This document shows, one piece after another, positions 24,101 to 32,669 of a stretch of DNA of 33,823 bases. The stretch is from assembly GCA_016928765.1 (NCBI GenBank), contig JAFGKC010000058.1:1-33823 (forward strand). The letters run 5' to 3'. The stretch is from Syntrophaceae bacterium (GTDB taxonomy: Bacteria; Desulfobacterota; Syntrophia; Syntrophales; Smithellaceae). Position 1 is the first letter of the stretch. Every line of letters begins with the position of its first letter. The notes below the pieces were generated by a model, which was not told the DNA's origin, did no database searches, and saw only the letters and a program-made list of their open reading frames with translations. The translations under genes were made by a program, and so were the position numbers.

Positions 24101-24365
24101 GGCGCTTTCGACAGGCGCGAGTGCTGGAGCCCAAAACGCTATCGGAACAAGCGTGCTGGGAGGAATGATTACCGCCACTATCTTTATTGTTGTTTTCGCG
24201 CCCCTGTTTTATGTTTTGATTGAAAAACTTTTTGGCAGACAGCAAAAGCAAGAAAAACCCAAAACAAAAAACGCGAAACCTTTCTTTTCGACGTTAAGCG
24301 AAAGCCTCGCGCGTAAGTTGGAACAATGGAGATTGGACAGAAAGAAAAAAGTTTCTCAAAGGTAA
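21123..24365 (+). CDS. RND multidrug efflux pump (AcrB/MexB, HAE1 family)
   Basis: A 1080-residue pump starting FFLNRPVFAWVIAIIIMSVG, standard for the HAE1 family. Twelve membrane helices surround two periplasmic porter loops. The proton-relay residues are intact: Asp408 and Asp409 in AIGLLVDDAIVVVENVERI and Lys945 in LGLGTKNAILIIQFAK. The text GASSDTVENSVTQVIEQNM and the sequence FSGRSQNNGMLFIRL are typical of hydrophobic-drug rather than metal exporters. The C-terminus extends about 40 charged residues beyond the last helix. It expels amphiphilic compounds using the proton gradient. Stop is 6 bp from the second outer-membrane factor gene. Confidence 0.96.
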   Translation: MLSKFFLNRPVFAWVIAIIIMSVGMLAIYNLPISQYPQMAPPTIAISASYPGASSDTVENSVTQVIEQNMTGLDNLLYMSASSDSAGYSRLELTFAPGTDPDIAWSKVQNKVQAAMPALPDVVQDQGVDVRKSTRNYLMIVGLISQDGSMDGTDLRDYAKSNLEKILARVPGVGEVQSFGGGYAMRVWLNPEKLINYNLTVEDVLASLRAYNVEVSAGQFGGAPAVVGQRLNAPIVVQNMLSTPEQFAAIPLRTRIDGSIVRVGDVSRIELGTEVYDILVAANGKASAGIAIRQAPGANALDTADAVKNKMEEMSRFFPAGIKVIYPNDSTVFIKVAIAEVVKTLVIAIFLVFMVMWLFLGSLRATLIPTIAVPVVILGTFAALWLFGFSINMLTMFAMVLAIGLLVDDAIVVVENVERIMRDEGLSPKEATAKSMEQITSALIGIGLVLSAVFGPMAFFPGSTGVIYRQFSITVISAMLLSVVVALILTPVLCAALLKPIKPGHDPSENTVSFLRPFFIWFNNTFFKFREWYVGLVKNSFSYKTLYLLVFLVVIGFMGYLFMRMPTAYLPDEDQGILFAQVMMPTGSTLEQTGEVVRQIETYFNEREKEAVETVMAIQGMGFSGRSQNNGMLFIRLKDWHLRDRADLKAKAIAQRAMGAFSGIRNAMVFVFQPPPVVELGMSIGFDFQLLDRGNLGQRALMAGQYQLLGIVAQDPLVTKVRPNSLPDVAEYRIDVDWEKAGALGVPITSIHRTISTSFGSSYVNDFTHGGRVKKVFLQADAPFRMLPKDLEKIYVRNTQGKMVPFSSFATGRWVSGPQKRDRFNGFPSINIWGEPAPGKSSGEAMKAMEEALKKLPSGFGFDWSGLSYQERMASTQAPLLYAFSIFVIFLCLAALYESWTVPISILIVIPLGVLGGIIASSARGLNNDVYFQIGLLTTLGLGTKNAILIIQFAKSGLEKGMGIIEATIEGARLRFRPIIMTSLAFGFGVLPLALSTGASAGAQNAIGTSVLGGMITATIFIVVFAPLFYVLIEKLFGRQQKQEKPKTKNAKPFFSTLSESLARKLEQWRLDRKKKVSQR

Positions 24366-24371
24366 AATGAT

Positions 24372-25784
24372 ATGAACAGAAAAATAAATCTTTTATTGAT
24401 TGTTTTTACGCTTTTTCTTGGTGGATGCACGCTCGCGCCCAAATACACACGTCCGGAAGCGCCAGTTCCTGCTGAATGGCCTGCCGGCAAAGCCTACAAG
24501 GAAAAAACAGCTGACGCGTCAGCGCCGGCAGCCGCAGAGCTGCCGTGGCGGGATTTTATAACGGATAAAAAGTTGCAGGAGGTCATTGAGATCGCGCTGA
24601 AAAACAACCGTGATTTGCGTGTGGCCGCCCTGAACGTGGAACAGGCGAGGGCGCTTTACGGTATTGGAGAAGTTTCGATTTTACCTTCGGTCAACGCGAT
24701 CGGCAATTGGTATAAAGAACGAGTTCCGGCGGATCTTTCTGCTACGGGAAGCAGGCATACAACTGAAAAGTATAGTGTTAATCTTGGTATTACTTCCTGG
24801 GAAATAGATTTTTTCGGCCGTATCCGCAGCCTGAAAGACAAAGCACTGGAAGAATATCTGGCCTCGGACCAAGCCCGTCGCGGTACGCAAATTATGCTTA
24901 TATCCACTGTAGCGCAAACATATCTTACCCTGGCCGCGGACAAAGAAGCCCTTCAATTGGTTTCCTCCACTCTAGATGCACAGGATGCCGCGTATAATCT
25001 GATTCGGAAACGTTACAATGTCGGCATGGCATCAGAGTTGGATCTTCGCCGGGCGCAAAGCCAGGTGGACATAGCCAGAGGCGATGTTGCCCGTTACACG
25101 CAATTGGTCGCGCAGGATGAAAACGCTTTAAATCTGCTGGTCGGTTCTCCCATTCAGGAGGAATTGTTACCTGAACATTTGGCAGATATTAGCGCTCTCA
25201 AAGATATTTCGCCCGGCCTAACCTCGGACCCGTTATTATTGCGTCCAGATGTATTGGCGGCGGAACACAGGCTCAAAGCGGCTAATGCTAATATAGGCGC
25301 CGCCCGCGCGGCTTTTTTCCCCCGAATCTCTTTGACCACTACAATTGGAACCGCAAGCGCTGATCTTTCCGGTCTTTTTAAATCCGGATCAGGTGTATGG
25401 AGTTTCGCGCCGCAGATTGTGATGCCGATTTTTGACGCCCGTACCTGGTTTGCCTATGATGTCTCCAAAATCGACAAAGAAATATCCATTGCCCAGTATG
25501 AAAAATCAATTCAGGCAGCTTTTCGTGAGGTAGCGGACGCGCTGGCTGCAAAGGGAACAATTGGCGAGAGAGTCGCGGCGCAGCAATCATTAGTTGATGC
25601 CTTTACGGAAACATATCGTCTTTCACAATTGCGTTATAATCAAGGTATCGACAGTTATCTTTCAGTTCTGGACGCGCAGCGGTCTTTATATGGCGCTCAG
25701 CAGGGTTTGATTATGCTGCGCTTGGCTGAGATTAACAACATTGTCACGCTTTACAAAACGCTAGGCGGCGGCAAAGAAAATTAA
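24372..25784 (+). CDS. OprM/NodT-type outer-membrane efflux lipoprotein
   Basis: A 470-residue lipoprotein with lipobox FLGGC (C19) followed by LAPKYTRPEAPVPAEWP, the characteristic start of the OprM/CusC/NodT branch. The double-repeat structure is complete: ALKNNRDLRVAALNVEQARA, LRRAQSQVDIARGDVARYTQ, then LLRPDVLAAEHRLKAANANI and QLRYNQGIDSYLSVLDAQRS. It forms a trimeric outer-membrane tunnel. It is the second outer-membrane factor in this operon, the first being the TolC-type protein at 18540; the two are only distantly related. It is 6 bp from the pump gene, so it is surely in the same message, and is probably the preferred partner of the pump. Confidence 0.94.
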   Translation: MNRKINLLLIVFTLFLGGCTLAPKYTRPEAPVPAEWPAGKAYKEKTADASAPAAAELPWRDFITDKKLQEVIEIALKNNRDLRVAALNVEQARALYGIGEVSILPSVNAIGNWYKERVPADLSATGSRHTTEKYSVNLGITSWEIDFFGRIRSLKDKALEEYLASDQARRGTQIMLISTVAQTYLTLAADKEALQLVSSTLDAQDAAYNLIRKRYNVGMASELDLRRAQSQVDIARGDVARYTQLVAQDENALNLLVGSPIQEELLPEHLADISALKDISPGLTSDPLLLRPDVLAAEHRLKAANANIGAARAAFFPRISLTTTIGTASADLSGLFKSGSGVWSFAPQIVMPIFDARTWFAYDVSKIDKEISIAQYEKSIQAAFREVADALAAKGTIGERVAAQQSLVDAFTETYRLSQLRYNQGIDSYLSVLDAQRSLYGAQQGLIMLRLAEINNIVTLYKTLGGGKEN

Positions 25785-25807
25785 AATTCCAGAAAAAAAG
25801 GATTTTT

Positions 25808-26866
25808 TTGATAAAGATGAGATACTTTCTATTGTTCATGTTCATTTTTTTAAATTTTTTTTCCCTTCAGCCAGTTTTTGCCGCTGATGAAAAAGCAAGA
25901 AACGCGGATACCTTAACTGTTTATTTAGAAAACGATCTTTTTGGCTTTAAAAATAAAGATCGTTACTATACTCACGGAACAAAAATATCATGGGTTTCCC
26001 GCGACCTGACAAATTATCGCGATGCTTTACCCGCGCCACGATGGATCCACAGGATGATTGAACGATTGCCTTATCTTAACGATCCCGAAAACCTGCGCAC
26101 GGTTTCTATATCGCTTGGCCAGAATATTTATACCCCTCAAGATAAAGAACGGGAAGATTTAATCAGGGATGATCGTCCCTATGCCGGATTTACTTACCTG
26201 GGACTCGGCCTTCACAGTCGAAACAAGCGGTATATGGATACCTTTGAATTAAATTTGGGAATTGTCGGACGCCATTCGTATGCGGAAGATTGTCAAAAAG
26301 TGATTCATGAATGGATTGGTTCGGTAGATCCTAACGGCTGGAAAAACCAGCTTCATGACGAACCTATCCTAAATTTTTATTTAGAACGTAAATGGAAAAT
26401 ACTGCAAAATAGAAACAAAGAAGGGTTTGGGTTCGATCTCATCCCTCATATTGGCGCGGGTATCGGCAACTCTTATACGGGTGCTAACTTGGGCGGACAA
26501 TTGCGCTTTGGCTGGAATATCCCCAATGATTTCGGTACGTATCTTATCCGTCCAGGTTCCGACAGCAGTGCTCCTCTTGATGATAATGATCCACGGTTTT
26601 TTATTCCCTTTCACCGTTTTGGCATTCATTGCTTTTTGGGTGCTGATGGAAAAGCAATCGCGCGTAATATTCTTTTGGACGGAAACACGTTTCGCGATAG
26701 TCATAGCGTGGACAAAAAGCCTTTTGTTGCTGATTTTATCGGAGGGATAGGAATAATTGTTCATCAGGTAAAAATAACCTATTCTTATGTATATCGTACA
26801 AAAGAGTTCGATGAACAGAAAGAAGAACATATTTTTGGAGCTGCCTCTGTATCATTTACTTTTTGA
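25808..26866 (+). CDS. LpxR-like lipid A deacylase family (DUF2219) outer-membrane protein
   Basis: A 352-residue protein with a signal peptide (ending PVFA/A near 25) and a beta-barrel-like remainder ending in an aromatic strand (ASVSFTF). Conserved DUF2219 blocks are present: YLENDLFGFKNKDRYYTHGT (39-58; N42 and D43 match the catalytic pair of Salmonella LpxR), SLGQNIYTPQD, DDRPYAGFTYLGLG, GRHSYAEDCQKVIHEW (candidate catalytic His) and WKNQLHDEP. LpxR removes the 3'-acyloxyacyl chains from lipid A at the cell surface. Start: TTG at 25808 is 5 bases from an AAAGGA site; ATG at 25817 is also possible and would shorten the signal by three residues. It follows the second outer-membrane factor by 23 bp. 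Confidence 0.85.
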   Translation: MIKMRYFLLFMFIFLNFFSLQPVFAADEKARNADTLTVYLENDLFGFKNKDRYYTHGTKISWVSRDLTNYRDALPAPRWIHRMIERLPYLNDPENLRTVSISLGQNIYTPQDKEREDLIRDDRPYAGFTYLGLGLHSRNKRYMDTFELNLGIVGRHSYAEDCQKVIHEWIGSVDPNGWKNQLHDEPILNFYLERKWKILQNRNKEGFGFDLIPHIGAGIGNSYTGANLGGQLRFGWNIPNDFGTYLIRPGSDSSAPLDDNDPRFFIPFHRFGIHCFLGADGKAIARNILLDGNTFRDSHSVDKKPFVADFIGGIGIIVHQVKITYSYVYRTKEFDEQKEEHIFGAASVSFTF

Positions 26867-26970
26867 TAGAGGTGATATACCAAAAAAATATTTGGTTGTG
26901 ATTATGGCCGTAATTTGAAACCAGAATAAATTATAGAAAAACAATTTATTATTGTTTTGGAGGCAACAAA

Positions 26971-27264
26971 ATGAAAATGTTTTTTATCATTTACGCCGCG
27001 TATTTTGATAAGCGTATAACAGACGCGCTTAAAAAAGCTGGTTACAAAGCTTATACGAAAATGCATGATGTAACGGGTGAAGGAGAAGAAAGCGAGCCCA
27101 AGCTGGGCACATCTTACTCGCCAGGTAAGAACAAGACAATTTGGATGGCGGTGCCGGAGGAAAAGGTTAAGCATCTTATCGAGCTGGTAAGAAAAATAAA
27201 AACTGAACATCCAGGCGCCGGTTTACGCGCTTTTACTTTTCCTTTGGCGGAGGAAAAAATTTAA
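26971..27264 (+). CDS. PII-like transporter-associated protein (PG0541 type)
   Basis: A 97-residue soluble protein with ferredoxin-like PII layout: FFIIYAAYFDKRITDALKKA (strand and helix), YTKMHDVTGEGEESEPKLGT (T-loop region), IWMAVPEEKVKHLIELVRKI and a final strand AFTFPLAE. The pattern matches the small family typified by PG0541 of Porphyromonas, which from memory is found beside RND transporters; that is the context here. True GlnB signature residues (the T-loop Tyr context and C-terminal PII signature) are lacking, so it is not a nitrogen regulator. GGAGG lies 8 bases before the ATG. The 104-bp gap to lpxR leaves open whether it has its own promoter. Confidence 0.75.
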   Translation: MKMFFIIYAAYFDKRITDALKKAGYKAYTKMHDVTGEGEESEPKLGTSYSPGKNKTIWMAVPEEKVKHLIELVRKIKTEHPGAGLRAFTFPLAEEKI

Positions 27265-27310
27265 AGTGAAAATGGTTGGTCAGAAAGTAACGCGCAGACA
27301 GAAAGATATT

Positions 27311-27327
27311 TCCCGCCTCCTGCGGGA
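27311..27327. repeat. Small GC-rich hairpin between convergent genes
   Basis: TCCCGC, loop CTCCT, GCGGGA. It lies 47 bp after the PII-like gene without a T-tract; it may end that transcript with or without Rho. Confidence 0.35.
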
Positions 27328-27424
27328 GAAAAAGCACAATCCTGCCCGCCATTCTTTTAAAAGAGAGCGGTTTCCTGTAAAAAAACGGGATAATTGAAAA
27401 CAAATATTTGCTTGTTTTGATTAG

Positions 27425-27694
27425 TTATTTGCGGGATAACAATAAACCGAGAGTAATACCGATTGCCGCGCCGATAACCGCAATGGTCATCATGTTGTTG
27501 AAAGAAGATTGCGCCATCGGAACCAGCACCTGTTCCACGCCTTTAAGGTTTGCTCCTCTGGTTATTACAGTGCTAAAAGGCAATTGGCCAATGATGAGTG
27601 CCGAAGGGCGGTACAGAAAACCGATTAAACCGCCAGTGATCAAGCCGACAATGCCTAATTTTAGCGTCAACCAGCCGGAATCTTTTGAGGCCAT
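27425..27694 (-). CDS. Small two-helix membrane protein
   Basis: An 89-residue protein with two hydrophobic helices, about 10-27 (LKLGIVGLITGGLIGFLY) and 68-86 (MTIAVIGAAIGITLGLLL), both with Gly-zipper spacing. The loop between them reads ALIIGQLPFSTVITRGANLK and is likely periplasmic, with an LPF and TRG that look conserved-type, though no named family is recalled. It is the last gene of the minus-strand unit, 44 bp after rlmN. Function unknown. Confidence 0.65.
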   Translation of the reverse strand: MASKDSGWLTLKLGIVGLITGGLIGFLYRPSALIIGQLPFSTVITRGANLKGVEQVLVPMAQSSFNNMMTIAVIGAAIGITLGLLLSRK

Positions 27695-27738
27695 ATTCGC
27701 ATCCTTTTGTTAAAATATATTTTAAATTAAAGAGAAAA

Positions 27739-28797
27739 TTATTGCGAGTTAATTTTTTGCGCGCCGCTGAGCTGACCGCAGGCGGCGCAGATGTCCGCGC
27801 CGCGGCTGGCTCGCAGTATTGTGGTAAAATGGTTTTTGATGAGTATCTCCTGAAAAAGATGAACATTCTCCGGCGCGGGCGACTTGAATTCAGAACCGGG
27901 GAATTCATTGAATATGATCAGGTTTATTTTACAGCGCTGATTCTTTAGGAGCGCGGCCAGTTTTTCCGCGTCTTGTTCGGAGCAGTTTACGTTGTCAATC
28001 AGGATGTATTCGAAAGTTAGCAATCTTCTGCCGGGCATGGGATATTTGCGGCAGGCGGCAAGCAATTTATTCAACGGATACTTTTTGTTTATCGGCATAA
28101 GCTTGCTTCTGGTTGTGTCGTCCGCGGCGTTGAGCGATACGGCCAGATTGATGCAGACATCTTTTCCCAATTGAATAATTTCCGGCGCCAGCCCGCAAGT
28201 GGATACGGTAACTTTTCTGTTGGAAAAGGCCGCGCCAAAATCAGAGGTAAGAATTTGTATCGCTTTGAGCGTGTTTTCGTAATTGGCCAGCGGTTCACCC
28301 ATGCCCATCATCACGATATTCTTAATGTCATTGCCTTCCGACGTTCCCCGTTTCAGCGCTATAAGCTGGCCAATGATTTCTGAAGGAGTCAAATTTCTTT
28401 TGAACCCCTGACGGGCGGTAAAGCAAAATTTGCAGCCCATGGCGCAGCCGACTTGCGTTGATATGCAGATTGTCCAATGGTTTTTTCCTGGAATTAAAAC
28501 GCTTTCGATGAAGTATCCGTCTTCGAGGCGCAGTAACGCTTTTTTTGTAGTGTCCTGAGATGTTTGAATTTTTACAATTTGTGGCAGAGTGATGCGAGAA
28601 ATTTGAGATAGTTTTTCGCGAAAATCACGGGAAAGAGTGGTCATCTCTTCAAAAGATGATATGTTCTTCTGGTGCAGCCATTTCATAATCTGCCGCGCGC
28701 GGAACTTTTCTTTTCCCAGTCCGGTGATAAAAATTTCCATTTCTTCCAGCGTGAAATCAAGAAGATTGGGGCGGGAATTTTCGGCGTTTCTAGGCAT
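27739..28797 (-). CDS. rlmN: 23S rRNA (adenine-2503-C2) / tRNA methyltransferase RlmN
   Basis: A 352-residue radical-SAM enzyme. The cluster motif is C118AMGC122KFC125, preceded by [13 protein letters not shown]-binding [10 protein letters not shown] follows. The methyl-carrying and resolving cysteine near the C-terminus is in [11 protein letters not shown]. These features separate RlmN/Cfr from other radical-SAM proteins; Cfr is less likely because Cfr genes are rare and mobile while this one sits in a housekeeping operon. It methylates C2 of A2503 in 23S rRNA and A37 of some tRNAs. Its start overlaps the end of the isocitrate dehydrogenase gene by 8 bp, so translation is coupled. Confidence 0.95.
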   Translation of the reverse strand: MPRNAENSRPNLLDFTLEEMEIFITGLGKEKFRARQIMKWLHQKNISSFEEMTTLSRDFREKLSQISRITLPQIVKIQTSQDTTKKALLRLEDGYFIESVLIPGKNHWTICISTQVGCAMGCKFCFTARQGFKRNLTPSEIIGQLIALKRGTSEGNDIKNIVMMGMGEPLANYENTLKAIQILTSDFGAAFSNRKVTVSTCGLAPEIIQLGKDVCINLAVSLNAADDTTRSKLMPINKKYPLNKLLAACRKYPMPGRRLLTFEYILIDNVNCSEQDAEKLAALLKNQRCKINLIIFNEFPGSEFKSPAPENVHLFQEILIKNHFTTILRASRGADICAACGQLSGAQKINSQ

Positions 28798-30013
28798 GAA
28801 GTTTTTTACTCAGGTTTTCGGCAATGGTGTCGATAAAGCCCTGTGTGTTCACTTTTTTATTGGAAGACTTTTTATCGGCCAGAGCAAGCAAATCGCCGGT
28901 CATCGTTCCGCCTTCCACGGTGCCCAACGCCGCTTTTTCTAGCTTGTCGGCAAAATTAATAACTTCCGGAGTGCTGTCGAGTTCGCCCCGCTTGCGCAGG
29001 CCGCCAGACCAGGCAAAAATTAGTGCCATAGAATTGCTGGATGTCTCTTCGCCTTTCAGATGTTTGTAATAATGTTTCTGAACCGTGCCGTGCGCCGCTT
29101 CATATTCATACCAGCCGTTGGGTGAAACAAGAACCGATGTCATCATGGCCAGCGAACCACAGGCGGAGGCAATCATATCCGACATGACGTCGCCGTCGTA
29201 ATTTTTTAGAGCCCAGAGCATGCCACCTTCGCTTTTCATGATGCGCGCGACGGCATCGTCAATAAGAGTGAAGAAATATTCAATTCCATTATTTTTGAAT
29301 TTATCTTTCCAGTTCTTTTCAAATTCGACGTCAAATATTTCGCGGAAACCCGCGTCATAAATTTTGGAAATAGTGTCTTTGGTGGAGAACCATAAATCAA
29401 TTTTTTCGCTAAGCGCGTAGGTAAAACAGGCGCGGGCAAAACTTAAGATGGATTTTTCCAGATTGTGATTTACCTGAATAACGCCCGCCGAGGGAAAATC
29501 GAATACAGGAATATTCTGCGGGGTGCTACCGTCGCGCGGAGTAAAAACAATTTCCGCCTTTCCCGCTTGGGGAATTTTGAATTCAAAATTGTTATATACG
29601 TCGCCATAGGCGTGACGGCCAATCGTTATAGGTTTTTTCCAAGAAAAAACAGCGGGTTTGATATTAGTGACCAAAATAGGCTTTCTGAAAACCGTTCCGT
29701 CTAGAAGCGCACGAATAGTGCCGTTCGGGCTTCTCCACGCTTTTTTTAAACTGTATTCCTTCACGCGGTCTTCATTGGGTGTGATTGTGGCGCACTTGAT
29801 TCCCACGCCGTACTTTTGAATGGCGCGCGCCGCGTCGAAAGTTACCTGGTCATCAGTATCATCGCGATGTTTGACGTGAAGGTCATAGTAATCTATATCC
29901 ATGTCCAGATAGGGGAAAAGAAGTTTTTCCTTAACCATCTGCCACATGACGCGGGTCATTTCATCCCCGTCCATTTCGACAAGTGTGGTTTTAACTTTTA
30001 TCTTTTTACTCAT
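28790..30013 (-). CDS. icd: Isocitrate dehydrogenase (NADP), type II dimeric
   Basis: A 407-residue enzyme of the eukaryote-like subfamily, opening with [14 protein letters not shown]. The isocitrate site [19 protein letters not shown] and the [14 protein letters not shown] block (Arg equivalent to R132 of human IDH1) are intact, as are the Asp residues for the metal in [16 protein letters not shown]. The NADP segment is [14 protein letters not shown]; the position that is Arg in human IDH1 is Lys here, which still suits the 2'-phosphate. It converts isocitrate to 2-oxoglutarate in the TCA cycle or in the reverse, reductive direction. It lies 23 bp after the aconitase gene. Confidence 0.95.
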   Translation of the reverse strand: MSKKIKVKTTLVEMDGDEMTRVMWQMVKEKLLFPYLDMDIDYYDLHVKHRDDTDDQVTFDAARAIQKYGVGIKCATITPNEDRVKEYSLKKAWRSPNGTIRALLDGTVFRKPILVTNIKPAVFSWKKPITIGRHAYGDVYNNFEFKIPQAGKAEIVFTPRDGSTPQNIPVFDFPSAGVIQVNHNLEKSILSFARACFTYALSEKIDLWFSTKDTISKIYDAGFREIFDVEFEKNWKDKFKNNGIEYFFTLIDDAVARIMKSEGGMLWALKNYDGDVMSDMIASACGSLAMMTSVLVSPNGWYEYEAAHGTVQKHYYKHLKGEETSSNSMALIFAWSGGLRKRGELDSTPEVINFADKLEKAALGTVEGGTMTGDLLALADKKSSNKKVNTQGFIDTIAENLSKKLHA

Positions 30014-30036
30014 AAAACAATTTTGCTCCGGTAGAT

Positions 30037-31971
30037 TTAATTTGTATCGCGAAGATTAAGGGCGCCGCCGGCCAGAATTATTTTTCTTTGCCGGGCAGAC
30101 AAGGCGCATGATGTATTAAAGGATATGCCTTTAGTTTTGTTTTGTATCAGAATGTGGCCGCCGGAAGAAATGATATCGCGGATTGATGATATAATCAGTT
30201 CGTCTTCCTGCTCTAATTTATCATAGTCTTTTTCGGCAATAAAAGTAAGCGGCAAAATACCAAAGTTTACTAGATTGGCGGCGTGGATTCTTTCGAATGA
30301 TTTGGCGATAACCACGCGCACGCCGAGATACATAGGGCAGATAGCGGCATGTTCCCGCGAAGAACCCTGTCCGTAGGACAAACCAGCTACAATAATATTT
30401 TGTTTACCCAATTCTTTAATGTGGCGAGCGCGTGAGGCAAAAGAAGCATCAACGTTTTCAAAAACATACTCCGCGTACTTAGGAATATTTGAACGGTATT
30501 TCATCCGCGCGCCCGCGGGAATAATATGATCAGTCGTTATTTTATCACCGACTTTTATAGTTATTTTAGCTTCAATGGTTTCTGGAAGTTCAGTATTTTT
30601 TGGCGGCGCGCCGATATTGGGGCCGCGATAAACTTTTATCGAATGGTTGTTTTTTTTTGGCCATTCGATAAGCGAATCGTCAACAAGAAATGTTTTTGGC
30701 ATCTTTACTTGAGGATATGGTTTTTTCAAATCGCGCGGATCAATGAATTTACCGGTGAGCACCGCAGCTGCGGCTGTTTCGGGGCTTACAAGATAAATAT
30801 CCGCGTCCTTCGTTCCGGAACGGCCCAAGAAATTACGGTTTGATGTGCGCAGGGATACAGCGCCCGATTGCGGGCTCTGGCTGTTGCCGATACAGAAACC
30901 GCAGGCATTTTCCATCAGCCTGGCGCCGGAAGAAATAAGCATTGCCAAATAGCCTTCTTTTGCCAGGTTTTCTAAAACCTGTCTTGAGCCGGGTGCTAAA
31001 ATAAAACTCACCTGCGGATGGGCGACTTTGCCTTTTAGAATTTTGGCCACAGTAACCAGATCTTTATATGAAGAATTGGTACAGCTTCCCAAGCATACCT
31101 GATTTACCGGCAGTTTTTTCATGCTTTTTACCGTGGCGATATTTTCCGGACTGTGCGGCTTTGCTGTCAGCGGTTCTATTTTGGATAAGTTGATTTCTAC
31201 AATCTTGCTGTAATTCGCGTCTTTATCCGCTTCCAGTTTGATGAAATCTTTTTTTCTTTTTTGTGATGCCAGAAATTTCAGTGTTTGCTCATCGCTGGGG
31301 AAAACGGATGTCGTCACGCCGCATTCTGCTCCCATATTCGCGATAGTCGCTCGTTCGGGAACGCTCAGTGTTTTCAGTCCGCTTCCTCCATATTCGAATA
31401 TGGTGCCCACGTTTCCCTTGGTGGTAAAAATTTGTAGAATTTTAAGGATGACATCCTTGGCGGATACCCATGGTTTGAGTTTGCCGGTGAGATTTATTTT
31501 TACTACTTTCGGGCAGGTCAGGTAAAACGGCTTGCCGGCCATGGCCAGCGCGACATCCAGGCCGCCCGCGCCGATAGCAATCATGCCCAGCGCGCCTCCG
31601 GTGGGTGTGTGGCTGTCCGAGCCGATAAGCGTTTTGCCCGGTATGCCAAATCTTTCCAGGTGAACCTGATGACAGATTCCGTTTCCCGCGCGCGAAAGAA
31701 CAACGCCGAATATTTTCGCCACCGACTGCAAATAACGATGATCATCGGCATTCTCGAATCCAACCTGAATTGTATTGTGATCGATATAACTGACCGATAA
31801 TTCGGTTTTTACTTTCGGCAGATTCATGGCTTCGAACTGTAGATAAGCCATGGTTCCCGTGGCGTCCTGCGTGAGGGTCTGGTCTATAAGGATGCCAATT
31901 TCTTCTCTGTGAACGAGATTTCCGGAAAGTAAATGGCGCTCCAGAATTTTTTCAACGAGGTTTTTCCCCAT
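30037..31971 (-). CDS. Aconitate hydratase, short (Aquifex-type) form
   Basis: A 644-residue aconitase, far shorter than AcnA (about 890) or AcnB (about 865), matching the Aquifex-type class. The 4Fe-4S ligands are in CLGSCTNSS and [10 protein letters not shown]; substrate residues include [15 protein letters not shown]. The swivel domain follows within the same chain ([33 protein letters not shown]). It isomerises citrate and isocitrate, feeding the dehydrogenase encoded next. It starts only 3 bp after the stop of an OmpA-type lipoprotein gene, with AAGGATTAA inside that gene's end as ribosome-binding site. Gene symbol is withheld because acnA and acnB denote other forms. Confidence 0.93.
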   Translation of the reverse strand: MGKNLVEKILERHLLSGNLVHREEIGILIDQTLTQDATGTMAYLQFEAMNLPKVKTELSVSYIDHNTIQVGFENADDHRYLQSVAKIFGVVLSRAGNGICHQVHLERFGIPGKTLIGSDSHTPTGGALGMIAIGAGGLDVALAMAGKPFYLTCPKVVKINLTGKLKPWVSAKDVILKILQIFTTKGNVGTIFEYGGSGLKTLSVPERATIANMGAECGVTTSVFPSDEQTLKFLASQKRKKDFIKLEADKDANYSKIVEINLSKIEPLTAKPHSPENIATVKSMKKLPVNQVCLGSCTNSSYKDLVTVAKILKGKVAHPQVSFILAPGSRQVLENLAKEGYLAMLISSGARLMENACGFCIGNSQSPQSGAVSLRTSNRNFLGRSGTKDADIYLVSPETAAAAVLTGKFIDPRDLKKPYPQVKMPKTFLVDDSLIEWPKKNNHSIKVYRGPNIGAPPKNTELPETIEAKITIKVGDKITTDHIIPAGARMKYRSNIPKYAEYVFENVDASFASRARHIKELGKQNIIVAGLSYGQGSSREHAAICPMYLGVRVVIAKSFERIHAANLVNFGILPLTFIAEKDYDKLEQEDELIISSIRDIISSGGHILIQNKTKGISFNTSCALSARQRKIILAGGALNLRDTN

Positions 31972-31974
31972 TAG

Positions 31975-32646
31975 TTAATCCTTAGGCAAAAGAATTATGG
32001 CAATGCGGCGGTTTTTCGCGCGTCCCTCCGGCGTGGAATTATCCGCGATAGGCTGATATTCTCCGTAAGCTGTCGCGGAGAGAATGCGCGGATCAATCCC
32101 TTTTTCCTGTAAATATCTGGTGACGTTAATAGCGCGCGCGTGAGAAAGTTCCCAGTTTGTGGGATATCTCTGCGCTAATCTGCCGACGATAGGCACATTA
32201 TCCGTATGTCCTTCTATGAGAATATTCTTGTCTTTCACGTTCTTTAAAATATCCACAACTCTTTGCAGAACGGCAAGGCCTTCTTCTTTTACCTTGGCTT
32301 CACCGGAATCGAAAAGGATTTTATCCACCACATCCATGGTAAGTTTTCCCTTTAGTTCCTTAATCGTAATTTGCCCTTCGTCGATTTCCGCCTTCATTTC
32401 CTTAAGCAGTTGTTGGTAAGTGCTACTCGTTTCTTCGGCTTTTTGCGCTAACTTGGTTGTGTTTTCTTTGAGTGCCAGATTTTGTTGGGTCAGCGCTTGA
32501 TTTTTTTCTCTTTCCAGAGCCAGTTCCTGGGCCAGTTTGTCGGCCTCTTCTGATTTTTTAATGTATTTATTTTCCGTAACCAGGCATCCGTTGAGAAAAA
32601 ACGCTATGATCATAATTGAGGTAAAAGCAAAATATCTCTTTTCCAT
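31975..32646 (-). CDS. OmpA-family lipoprotein with coiled coil
   Basis: A 223-residue protein. Signal peptide with lipobox FLNGC (C21), then a heptad-rich coiled coil at about 30-98 (KSEEADKLAQELALEREKNQ, QALTQQNLALKENTTKLAQK), and a C-terminal OmpA domain: KILFDSGEAKVKEEGLAVLQ, LIEGHTDNVPI, WELSHARAINVTRYLQEKGI, GRAKNRRIAIILLPKD. It resembles Pal/YiaD-type anchors of the outer membrane to peptidoglycan. A strong AAAGGAGGG site precedes the ATG and the leader contains a hairpin (32670-32700). It is the first gene of the unit that continues with aconitase, icd and rlmN. Confidence 0.9.
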   Translation of the reverse strand: MEKRYFAFTSIMIIAFFLNGCLVTENKYIKKSEEADKLAQELALEREKNQALTQQNLALKENTTKLAQKAEETSSTYQQLLKEMKAEIDEGQITIKELKGKLTMDVVDKILFDSGEAKVKEEGLAVLQRVVDILKNVKDKNILIEGHTDNVPIVGRLAQRYPTNWELSHARAINVTRYLQEKGIDPRILSATAYGEYQPIADNSTPEGRAKNRRIAIILLPKD

Positions 32647-32669
32647 TTCTAACCCTCCTTTTTGTTTAA

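Noticed and set aside
26971-27264. glnB/glnK nitrogen regulator
   Set aside because: The PII signature sequences are not present and no amtB or glutamine synthetase gene is near; the efflux neighbourhood fits the PG0541-type group better.
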